A stretch of DNA of 6,013 nt from an uncultured Ilumatobacter sp. (GCA_938049325.1 CALICC010000135.1:1-6013); one strand, 5' to 3'. Positions 1-5,877 are shown, counted from the first letter of the stretch. A program made the numbers and translations. Notes: generated by a model not told the origin, from the sequence alone.

Positions 1-477
1 CTGCTTGGCAAGCGAGTCGAGGCCGTGGAAGTACATCACGACGCGCTGATTGTCGACATCGACGTGAACGTCGGGCGACGCGATGTGCGGCGTGACCGCG
101 TCCATCAGCAGATTCTCGGCGAGATAGGTCGAGCCGAGCACCTCTTCGTACCGCTGTCGGATCACGTCGAGCTGCTCGTCGGTCGCGGACGGCGCCTCGG
201 TGAGGAAACACGACGACGAGAGATGCAGCGTTCCGCCCTCGACCACGCTCCATGGCCCTTCCAACCGATCGGCGGTGGCGAGGCGGATGTACGAGCCCTT
301 GTGATCGGCAAAGTAGAGGTAGTAGCGGCCGAGCGGTTCCGCAATCCACGGCGGCGCTTCAACCAACGACGGGCCTTGGATGTTGGTGCCGATGCTCGGA
401 TGCGTCGACGGTTCGATGATCGGCCCATCGACCAGTCGGGTGAGTCTGGCTGATGCTCCAGGGCCCGTGTGGTCCAT
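1..477 (-). CDS. Beta-propeller glycosidase-like protein, N-terminal part (3' end beyond the window)
   Basis: The open frame on the minus strand runs from an ATG at 477-475 to the left edge (159 residues, no stop), so only the N-terminal part is present. The protein shows LVDGPIIEP, then GTNIQGPSLVEAPPW and GRYYLYFADHKGSYIRLA, followed by GPWSVVEGGTL. This resembles five-bladed beta-propeller proteins related to glycoside hydrolase families 43 and 117, where a 'YYLYFADH...IRLA...GPW' blade carries early active-site residues. The substrate cannot be told. There is no signal peptide, so it is probably cytoplasmic. I chose the 477 start because AGGA (minus strand, about 7 nt upstream) is a good ribosome binding site and the family motif begins soon after. 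An in-frame ATG at 540 would add 21 residues without a binding site and would leave only 24 bp to the divergent gene. Family assignment is from motif memory, not a search; the catalytic function is unproven. Confidence 0.75.
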   Translation of the reverse strand, partial: MDHTGPGASARLTRLVDGPIIEPSTHPSIGTNIQGPSLVEAPPWIAEPLGRYYLYFADHKGSYIRLATADRLEGPWSVVEGGTLHLSSSCFLTEAPSATDEQLDVIRQRYEEVLGSTYLAENLLMDAVTPHIASPDVHVDVDNQRVVMYFHGLDSLAKQ

Positions 478-526
478 CGCTGAATCCTGGCAGTCAGGTC
501 GAATCCCAGCGGCATCGACTTCGCGC

Positions 527-557
527 TTGACCTCAACCATACTTGAGAGCGTAAAAC
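527..557 (+). promoter_or_regulatory. Putative sigma70-type promoter for the questin-oxidase-like gene, likely leaderless
   Basis: TTGACC (527-532) and TAAAAC (552-557) resemble -35 and -10 boxes with a 19-nt spacer, which is longer than ideal. The -10 box ends 7 nt before the ATG at 565, so transcription would start at or next to the start codon. This is the usual layout of actinobacterial leaderless genes and explains why no well-spaced ribosome binding site is seen (GAGG lies only 2-3 nt from the ATG). The inverted repeat CTCAA-N6-TTGAG (532-547) lies in the spacer and could bind a regulator, but its arms are short. Confidence 0.4.
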
Positions 558-564
558 AGAGGAC

Positions 565-1521
565 ATGGATCTGAACGATGCACTCGCAGCATTCCTCGAC
601 ACCGACGGCTCCTACGGAGGCGGCCTCTCCAACCATGGACCGATGGCGGCCGAAGCGCTCGACCACCTCGGCCGCAGCCAAGAGATCGGACCGTTCGTCG
701 AGCACTACCTTGCACGACTCGACGAGCCGAGCAGCCCCACGGTTGCCGCACCAAACGAGTGGCGAGAGTGGCTTCGCCCACGACTCGACGGTCTCGTCGC
801 CAAAGCGGAGAGCCAGGCCGGTCATGGCCTGCTGCGCGTCGCGCACGCCGTTCGCGGGCTGGAGCGAGCCGAGGCCGCCGGGCTGCCGCTCAAGAACTAC
901 TTGGGAGAATTGGGTGCAGCAGTGGCGTACTGGGACGAGGGTCGAGCGCTCTTCGACAGCCCCGGTGACCTGATCGGCCCGCGGGGTATCACCGCGTGGC
1001 TCGCCGATCTCGATCGACTCGATCCCGCCGATCGTTCCGACGGCTTGCTCACGATCACGTTGGCCGACGCATCACGACTCCCCGGATTCGGCGATCACGT
1101 CGCATCGTTGACACCGTCGTCCGACCTCACCGAGACGCTCGACGCTCTTGGTGCGGCCGCCGCAGCACGCTTTCGACGGAACGCTGGCTCGAGCGCGTTC
1201 GCGATTCTCCATGGCACAACGGTGTCGGCGATGGCAACGGTGCTCCTCGACCACCTCGATGATGCGGGCAAGCGCCGACTGGTCGGCGCGGTCGCTGGAT
1301 TCGTGGCAGCTGCGATCGCCGGCTTCGACGACGCCCACGACGCCCCCGCCCTCGACGACACCCCCGAGCCGGCGAGACTTGCCGATCTCGCGGCAGCGAC
1401 GAAGGAAGACCACACGATCAAGTTCACCGACGCGTGCCTCGCCATCGCGGCACGCTCGGGAGATCGATCGCCACTGATCGCTGCCTTTCAGCAGATCACG
1501 CGACCGTACGGCGCCGCGTAG
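565..1521 (+). CDS. Questin oxidase-like (DUF4243-type) protein
   Basis: This is a 318-residue soluble protein without signal peptide or membrane segments. It carries the landmarks of the questin-oxidase-like family: YGGGLSNHGPMAAEAL (residues 17-32), HGLLRVAHAVRGL (87-99, H87 and H94), AILHGTTVSAM (213-223, H216) and EDHTIKFTDACLAIA (282-296, H283 and K286). The spaced histidines are the conserved features and may form the active site. Fungal relatives such as GedK carry out Baeyer-Villiger-type ring oxidation of anthraquinones, but the substrates of bacterial members are generally unknown, so an oxygenase role here is inferred. The length is shorter than fungal members and typical for bacterial ones. 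The gene is divergent from the glycosidase-like gene and not obviously part of a biosynthetic cluster. The start is supported by the family N-terminus (the YGGG motif near residue 17) and by a -10-like box 7 nt upstream. Confidence 0.82.
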   Translation: MDLNDALAAFLDTDGSYGGGLSNHGPMAAEALDHLGRSQEIGPFVEHYLARLDEPSSPTVAAPNEWREWLRPRLDGLVAKAESQAGHGLLRVAHAVRGLERAEAAGLPLKNYLGELGAAVAYWDEGRALFDSPGDLIGPRGITAWLADLDRLDPADRSDGLLTITLADASRLPGFGDHVASLTPSSDLTETLDALGAAAAARFRRNAGSSAFAILHGTTVSAMATVLLDHLDDAGKRRLVGAVAGFVAAAIAGFDDAHDAPALDDTPEPARLADLAAATKEDHTIKFTDACLAIAARSGDRSPLIAAFQQITRPYGAA

Positions 1522-1552
1522 GGCTGGCGCCGGGCGTGCCTCCCGCCGGCAT

Positions 1553-1592
1553 TCACAGAGATCTCACAAACGATTCGCAGCACGTCCGCAAG
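1553..1592 (+). promoter_or_regulatory. Four 11-bp-phased direct repeats: candidate PhoP-type response-regulator operator
   Basis: Four seven-base units begin at 1553, 1564, 1575 and 1586: TCACAGA, TCACAAA, TCGCAGC and CCGCAAG, each separated by 4 bases. The exact 11-bp period puts all units on one face of the helix, enough for two dimers of an OmpR/PhoB-family regulator. The first units closely match the direct repeat TCACAGC-N4-TCACAGC known for Mycobacterium tuberculosis PhoP. The array precedes an operon that itself encodes a PhoP-like regulator, so autoregulation is the simplest reading. I find no convincing -10 box between the array and the cotH-like start, so I cannot tell activation from repression. 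Confidence 0.65.
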
Positions 1593-1604
1593 GTGGGCTG
1601 TTTG

Positions 1605-1629
1605 TGTCGGGGGTGCCCCCAACCCGACA
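1605..1629 (+). other. Inverted repeat / possible leader hairpin touching the cotH-like ribosome binding site
   Basis: TGTCGGG (1605-1611) is complementary to CCCGACA (1623-1629), with an 11-nt loop. A competing inner stem (GGGG 1609-1612 with CCCC 1617-1620) is also possible. The right arm ends on the first base of the AGGAG ribosome binding site (1629-1633). There is no following T-run, so it does not look like a terminator. It could modulate ribosome access to the operon's first gene or be a protein-binding palindrome. Confidence 0.35.
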
Positions 1630-1633
1630 GGAG
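1629..1633 (+). promoter_or_regulatory. Ribosome binding site of the cotH-like gene
   Basis: AGGAG lies 5 nt before the ATG at 1639. It is one of the strongest ribosome binding sites in the window and fixes the start of the lipoprotein gene. Confidence 0.8.
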
Positions 1634-1638
1634 CAACC

Positions 1639-3084
1639 ATGTCCCCCACCGAGTCCTCCTCCAACCTCTCTTCCATCGCAGCCCGCCAGCGCCTGTTTCG
1701 GCGTGGTCTTGCGGTGAGCACTGCTGGACTTCTGGTCTTTACCGGCTGCGCCGCGAGCTCAGAGGCGGCGATATCGACGTCAGGGTCGGCAGCATCGTCG
1801 AGCGTCGCCGACTTCGCCGACGCAGCGACGGCAACGACCTCCGGCGAGTCGGCCGACTCGACGGCACCAAGCGCATCCGTCGCGGCCGACGTCGATCTGT
1901 TCGACAGCAGCGTCATGCACACGATCAGCGTCGACTTCGACCAAACCGACTACGACGCGATGATCGCGACGTTCACCTCGACCGGCGACAAGGAGTGGAT
2001 ATCGGCCACCGTCACGCTCGACGGCAACACCTACGAGAACGTGGGCATGCGCCTCAAGGGCAACTCGTCGCTGTTCGATCTCACCGTGGAAACCTCCGGC
2101 AATCCCGAGGATCTTCCCTGGTTGATTCGCCTCAACAAGTTCGTCGACGGCGAAGACCACCAGGGCTACGAAGACATCGTGATCCGGTCGAACTCCACCG
2201 AAACGGCACTCAACGAGGCTGTCGCCCAGGAACTCTTGGCCCTCACGGGCCTCGCCGCCCAGAGTCCGATCGCCACGGCCTTCACCGTGAACGGCGGCGA
2301 GACCGAGCTACGCCTCGCTGTCGAGAACCCCGACGAAGAGTGGTACGAGGACAACTTCGACGACGACGACGGCTTGCTGTACAAGGCCGACAGCGAAGGC
2401 GACTACAGCTACCGCGGCGACGACCCCGACGCCTACATCGACGTGTTCGACCAAGACGTCGGCGACGACGACATGACACCGCTAATCGAGTTCCTTGCCT
2501 TCATCAACAACAGCGACGACGCCACGTTCGCCGCTGAGCTCGACGCACAGCTCGATGTCGACGCGTTTGCCACATACCTCGCCTTCCAGGACCTCATCGG
2601 CAACGCCGACGACATCAACGGACGAGGCAACAACTCCTACCTCCAGTACGACACGATCACCGACCAGTTCACCGTCGTGTCGTGGGACCTCAACTTGGCC
2701 TTCGCCACGGCCAACGTGACCGGCGGCGGAGGCGGCGCCGGAGGAGCAGGCGGTGGCCCGGGTGGCGGCCGCCCAGTTGGTGAGCGCCCCGAACCTGCAG
2801 ACGACATCGTTCAGGGCGGCCCGGTCGGTGGCGGCGCTGCCGGTGGCCCGGGTGACCAACCGAACGTGCTCGTCGACCGGTTCCTCGCCGACCCCGACTT
2901 CGCTGCGCTGTACGACGCGAAGACCACCGAACTCAGCCAGCTGCTGTTCTCCAGCGGTACTGTCGACGAGGTGATCGCGAACTGGGCCGATGTGCTGATC
3001 AACGGCGCTGGCGAGCTCGTGTCCGAGGAAGTCGTGTCGGCCGACGCAGCGGCACTCATCAGCTACGTCGACGGCGTCCGATGA
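1639..3084 (+). CDS. CotH-kinase-like membrane-anchored lipoprotein
   Basis: The 481-residue protein starts with a basic stretch (RQRLFRRG, 17-23) and a hydrophobic core ending in VFTGC, with Cys37 a likely lipidation site, then a Ser/Ala/Thr-rich linker. It would therefore sit on the outside of the membrane. The rest matches the CotH family: NVGMRLKGNSSL (134-145), IRLNKFVDGEDHQGYEDI (about 164-181), a segment with repeated SNSTETALNEAVAQELL, NADDINGRGNNSYLQYD (about 325-341) and SWDLNLAF (348-355), where Asp350 is the expected metal-binding or catalytic aspartate. CotH of Bacillus is an atypical kinase that phosphorylates spore-coat proteins; actinobacterial members are secreted and their substrates are unknown. 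Unusual parts are a very acidic stretch (237-278) and a Gly-rich insert (362-406). The stop codon overlaps the response-regulator start (ATGA), so the gene heads a co-translated operon. Kinase activity is inferred from family membership. Confidence 0.87.
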   Translation: MSPTESSSNLSSIAARQRLFRRGLAVSTAGLLVFTGCAASSEAAISTSGSAASSSVADFADAATATTSGESADSTAPSASVAADVDLFDSSVMHTISVDFDQTDYDAMIATFTSTGDKEWISATVTLDGNTYENVGMRLKGNSSLFDLTVETSGNPEDLPWLIRLNKFVDGEDHQGYEDIVIRSNSTETALNEAVAQELLALTGLAAQSPIATAFTVNGGETELRLAVENPDEEWYEDNFDDDDGLLYKADSEGDYSYRGDDPDAYIDVFDQDVGDDDMTPLIEFLAFINNSDDATFAAELDAQLDVDAFATYLAFQDLIGNADDINGRGNNSYLQYDTITDQFTVVSWDLNLAFATANVTGGGGGAGGAGGGPGGGRPVGERPEPADDIVQGGPVGGGAAGGPGDQPNVLVDRFLADPDFAALYDAKTTELSQLLFSSGTVDEVIANWADVLINGAGELVSEEVVSADAAALISYVDGVR

Positions 3085-3770
3085 GCGTCCAGCCGGCAAA
3101 GGTGCTCGTCGTCGACGACGAGGAGAACATCAGATTCCTCGTTGAGTCGGCGTTGCAGCTCGCCGGCATGGAAACCGTGGGAGCCGACGAGGGTCGGGCG
3201 GCGCTCAAGCTGGCCGCGGAGTATCGCCCCGACCTCATCGTGCTCGACGTGATGATGCCCGAGCTCGACGGCTTCGAGGTGCTCCACCGACTGCGCGACA
3301 GCGGGTCGCGCACCCCGGTCATCTTCCTCACCGCACGCGACTCCACCGATGACCGGGTACGCGGTCTCACCGCAGGCGGCGACGACTACATGGTCAAGCC
3401 GTTCGCCGTCGCAGAGTTGGTGGCGCGAGTCCAGCTGCGGCTCCAGCAGGCCGGCCAGGCCACCAAGCAGACCGTGTTGCGTTGCGCCGACCTCGAACTC
3501 GACGTCGAGGCACACCGCGTCACCCGGAAGGGCGAGGTCGTCGAGCTGTCACCCACCGAATACAAGCTGCTTCACTACCTCCTCGAGAACAGTGGTCGTG
3601 TCCTGACTCGGGCACAGCTGTTGGATCAGGTCTGGGAGTACGACTTCGGCGGCGACTCGTCGGTGGTCGACACGTACGTCAGCTACCTGCGGCGCAAGCT
3701 CGACCACAGCGAACCAAAGCTGATTCACACGATTCGCGGCGTCGGCTTCTGCCTGCGAGTCGACGAGTGA
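3081..3770 (+). CDS. PhoP-type (OmpR/PhoB family) response regulator
   Basis: This 229-residue DNA-binding response regulator has the standard two-domain length. In the receiver domain (about 7-120), the acidic pocket is D12-D13, the phosphorylation site is D56 in VLDVMMPELDGFEVL, the switch residue is T84 (FLTARD) and the conserved lysine is K106 (MVKPF). The winged-helix domain (about 132-227) carries LSPTEYKLLHYL, the subfamily signature VWEYDFGGDSSVVDTYVSYL with the recognition helix (about 193-207), and the C-terminal wing IHTIRGVGFCLR. These resemble the PhoP/TrcR group of Mycobacterium more than PhoB or MtrA. The start at 3081 overlaps the cotH-like stop by 4 bases, implying translational coupling, and the end overlaps the kinase start. 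Its likely operator is the phased repeat array at 1553-1592, so it probably controls its own operon. All phosphotransfer residues are intact. Confidence 0.96.
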   Translation: MSVQPAKVLVVDDEENIRFLVESALQLAGMETVGADEGRAALKLAAEYRPDLIVLDVMMPELDGFEVLHRLRDSGSRTPVIFLTARDSTDDRVRGLTAGGDDYMVKPFAVAELVARVQLRLQQAGQATKQTVLRCADLELDVEAHRVTRKGEVVELSPTEYKLLHYLLENSGRVLTRAQLLDQVWEYDFGGDSSVVDTYVSYLRRKLDHSEPKLIHTIRGVGFCLRVDE

Positions 3771-5173
3771 CCTTGCGGACCCGCCTCCTGGCGGGCTGTG
3801 CGCTGATCTTCGTCGTAGTGGTCGCCGCCGGCGTGTTCACGGTTCAGGCACAACGCAGTCAGCTCTATAACCAGGTCGACGATCGGCTGACAGCGACCCC
3901 GATTCCTCCGGAGGTTCGCGCTCCACCGACCGACCGTGCGCCCGCCCGTCCCGAGGCGCGTGAAGTCGACAGCGACAACATCTCCGAGGTCTACGTCGCG
4001 ACGCTGTCCGACGATGACGGCGTTCAGGCGGTGATCAGAGGTCAGCTCCTCGAGGACGCTCCCGAGCTCGACCAACTCACCCAAGCAGCTCCGACTGAGA
4101 TTACGATCTTCACCGCCGATGGTGTCGACGGCATCTCGACGTTCCGTGTGCTCTTCCTGCCGAGCAACGAGACGTCGGTCGACGTGATCGTCGCAGTTCC
4201 GATCGACGACGTCGACGATTCCATTCGCCAACTCGCGCTGACCTTCGCCGGCGCAGCGGCGTTGATCCTGCTCACACTGGTGCTCGTCGCCTCCTGGGTG
4301 AATCGCTTCGGGCTACGACCCATCAGCACGATCACCGACGTTGCCGAAGGGATCTCGTCGGGCGACCATGACCGGCGCGCTGACGTGGGTGACGACTCCA
4401 CCGAGGCTGGCCGTCTCGGTCACGCGTTCAACGTGATGCTCGACGAACGCGACCGCAGCGACGCCCGGTTGCGCGAATTCGTGTCGAACGCGTCGCATGA
4501 GCTGCGCACGCCACTCACGTCGATTCGTGGATACCTCGACCTGTATGCGGCCGGAGGCTTTCGCGAGCCCGACGAACTCGACGACGCGATCAGGCGGATG
4601 CAGGCTGAGGCAGAACGGATGAACCTGCTCGTCGAGGACCTGCTCGTGTTGGCCAAGTTCGACGAGGAGCAGCCGCTCGACTTCACGCAGGTCCGCCTCG
4701 ACACGCTCGCGGAGGATGTCGCCACGTTGGCGCTCGCCGCGCACCCAGAGCGCCAGATCGGTGTCGAAGCGGACACGCCGGTCGAAGCCACGGTCGACCG
4801 CCTCCGGCTCCACCAGGCACTCGCTGCGGTGGTCGACAACGCGGTCAGGCATACGCCGGCCGACGCGTCGATCCGAATCTCGGTGACCACGTCAGGTGAC
4901 AACGTCGAACTCGCGGTGATCGACAACGGACCCGGCCTGACCGCCGAGGACGCAGCCACCGTCTTCGATCGATTCAGTCGCGGTGACCGGTCACGCGCTC
5001 GCCGCACGGGAGGCTCGGGCCTGGGGCTTTCGATCGCGCAGACAATCCTCAGAGCGCACGGCGGAAACATCTCGACCGCGTCAACCCCAGGCGGAGGAGC
5101 GACCTTCATATTCACGCTCCCATCGCATCGCGAGCGATCTGTCGCAGCGACCGAGGCGTCAGGTCGAACGTGA
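3767..5173 (+). CDS. Membrane sensor histidine kinase, partner of the PhoP-type regulator
   Basis: The start is the GTG at 3767, which overlaps the regulator's stop (GTGA); the reading frame is open further upstream but lies there antiphase inside the regulator gene. The 468-residue protein has membrane segment 1 (about 7-25), an extracytoplasmic sensor (about 26-155) with a Pro/Arg-rich stretch near residues 42-62, membrane segment 2 (about 156-178), a HAMP linker (about 179-231), the H box SNASHELRTPLTSIRGYLDL with phospho-acceptor H244, and an ATPase domain with N box (VVDNAVRHTP, N358), G1 box (DNGPGL from 386), F box (VFDRFSRGD) and G2 box (GGSGLGLSI from 415). It is a complete classical kinase. 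The sensor matches no ligand-binding fold I can name, so the signal is unknown. Coupling to the regulator gene makes them cognate. The C-terminus overlaps the convergent IclR-type gene by 15 bp. Confidence 0.95.
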   Translation: MTLRTRLLAGCALIFVVVVAAGVFTVQAQRSQLYNQVDDRLTATPIPPEVRAPPTDRAPARPEAREVDSDNISEVYVATLSDDDGVQAVIRGQLLEDAPELDQLTQAAPTEITIFTADGVDGISTFRVLFLPSNETSVDVIVAVPIDDVDDSIRQLALTFAGAAALILLTLVLVASWVNRFGLRPISTITDVAEGISSGDHDRRADVGDDSTEAGRLGHAFNVMLDERDRSDARLREFVSNASHELRTPLTSIRGYLDLYAAGGFREPDELDDAIRRMQAEAERMNLLVEDLLVLAKFDEEQPLDFTQVRLDTLAEDVATLALAAHPERQIGVEADTPVEATVDRLRLHQALAAVVDNAVRHTPADASIRISVTTSGDNVELAVIDNGPGLTAEDAATVFDRFSRGDRSRARRTGGSGLGLSIAQTILRAHGGNISTASTPGGGATFIFTLPSHRERSVAATEASGRT

Positions 5174-5800
5174 CAGCTCGACTGCGGCAGCGACGACGTG
5201 CGCGCCGAAACGCTTGCCCGGCGTCTTCGACAGCCGCTCGATCGGGCCGCTGACCGACACTGCGCCGATGACGCCGCCGCTGTGATCCGCGACGGGTGCG
5301 CTGACCGAAGCCACGCCCGCCTCGCGCTCGCCAACACTCTCGAGCCAACCGCTCGACGACGCTTCGCCTGAGAGCACACGCCCTGCCGACCCGACCTCGA
5401 GCGGAAACGTCGACCCTTCGGGCACAATCCAGCGCAATCCATGCGGAGTCTCCAGCGACAGCACACAGCGGCGCTGCTGGCCGACCGGCACGAACAGCTG
5501 CACACTTTCACCGGTTTGATCCCGCAGCTCCGACAGGATCGGACGCGCCACTTCGACGAGCGAGAAACGAGACTGAGCAAGTTGGCCGAGTTGCACCAAC
5601 TCATGGCCGAGCTCGAACCGTCCATCGGCGTCACGACGCAAGATGCCATGCAGTTCGAGCGCTGCAGCGAGGCGATGCGCTGTGGCCCGAGGCAACCCGG
5701 TCGTCTCCTGCAGCGCAGCGAGCCCTTGCGGTGCAGCGGCCACGGACCGCAGGACCACCATCGCCTTGTCCAGGACTCCGACGCCCGATACGCTGTCCAT
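5159..5800 (-). CDS. ndgR: IclR-family transcriptional regulator of the NdgR/LtbR type (leucine pathway control)
   Basis: The 213-residue protein begins MDSVSGVGVLDKAMVVL, almost the opening of actinobacterial NdgR/LtbR regulators. The N-terminal winged helix-turn-helix (about 5-68) has the recognition region LPRATAHRLAAALELHGIL (36-54) and the wing RRDADGRFELG. The effector-binding domain shows TGESVQLFVPVG, VPEGSTFPLEVGSAGRVLSG, SVGEREAGVASVSAPV and GAVSVSGPIERL. In Streptomyces (NdgR) and Corynebacterium (LtbR), relatives control leuCD and other amino-acid genes; here the gene is divergent from leuC, the same arrangement. I chose the ATG at 5800 because homologues start there and a TACGAT -10 box lies 9 nt upstream. 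The ATG at 5851 would add unrelated residues and place the operator inside the gene. Between VLSGE and GWLESVGERE it appears some 20-25 residues shorter than NdgR as I recall it. Confidence 0.9.
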   Translation of the reverse strand: MDSVSGVGVLDKAMVVLRSVAAAPQGLAALQETTGLPRATAHRLAAALELHGILRRDADGRFELGHELVQLGQLAQSRFSLVEVARPILSELRDQTGESVQLFVPVGQQRRCVLSLETPHGLRWIVPEGSTFPLEVGSAGRVLSGEASSSGWLESVGEREAGVASVSAPVADHSGGVIGAVSVSGPIERLSKTPGKRFGAHVVAAAVELSRST

Positions 5801-5809
5801 ATTCGGGGA

Positions 5810-5839
5810 ATCGTATCTCACATGGTGAGATCTCCGCAA
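5810..5839 (-). promoter_or_regulatory. Putative promoter of the IclR-type regulator gene
   Basis: On the minus strand, TTGCGG (5839-5834) and TACGAT (5815-5810) make a -35/-10 pair with an 18-nt spacer. The -10 box ends 9 nt before the ATG at 5800, so the message would have almost no leader, in agreement with the absence of a ribosome binding site. The 17-bp palindrome fills the spacer, which would let a bound repressor block polymerase. Confidence 0.5.
5815..5831. promoter_or_regulatory. Perfect palindrome, candidate IclR-type operator between ndgR and leuC
   Basis: ATCTCAC and GTGAGAT form a perfect inverted repeat with a 3-bp centre (ATCTCACATGGTGAGAT). It lies in the gap between the divergent IclR-type gene and leuC, shares one base with the regulator's -10 box, and sits 57 bp before the leuC start. 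Position and symmetry are what is expected for the operator of a dimeric regulator controlling both genes. I do not claim a match to a published NdgR/LtbR motif. Confidence 0.6.
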
Positions 5840-5853
5840 GCTGTGCATCAACC

Positions 5854-5872
5854 TGCGTGAACATCACACGCA
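5854..5872. repeat. Second inverted repeat in the leuC leader
   Basis: TGCGTG (5854-5859) and CACGCA (5867-5872) are inverted around a 7-base centre, just 5 nt before the AGGA ribosome binding site of leuC. It could be a second regulator site or a small leader hairpin. Arms of 6 bp may also arise by chance in GC-rich DNA. Confidence 0.3.
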
Positions 5873-5877
5873 AGAAC

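Noticed and set aside
162..602. Minus-strand open frame of 146 residues in the left part
   Set aside because: The neighbouring frame encodes the beta-propeller protein with clear motifs (YYLYFADHKG); this one is Arg/Ser-rich noise.
1529..1550. Possible terminator hairpin GCCGG...CCGGC after the questin-oxidase-like gene
   Set aside because: Only 5 bp of stem with a 12-nt loop and no T-run; such matches are frequent in GC-rich DNA.
1434..2537. Long Arg-rich open frame (367 residues) on the plus strand
   Set aside because: It is a frame shadow of the questin-oxidase-like and cotH-like genes: extreme Arg content, no recognisable motifs and no ribosome binding site.
3482..3766. N-terminal extension of the histidine kinase frame, beginning at an ATG at 3482
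   Set aside because: It overlaps the response-regulator gene in another frame, is Arg/Pro-rich like a shadow translation, and the GTG at 3767 directly precedes the first membrane segment with the usual overlapping stop/start.
4420..5649. Long minus-strand open frame (409 residues) across the kinase and IclR-type genes
   Set aside because: Ser/Arg/Cys-rich composition with no domain. It lies antisense to the kinase and in another frame of the IclR-type gene, both of which are clearly real.
5801..5851. Upstream ATG at 5851 as the start of the IclR-type regulator
   Set aside because: The extra 17 residues do not resemble the family, and this start would place the promoter and palindrome inside the coding region.
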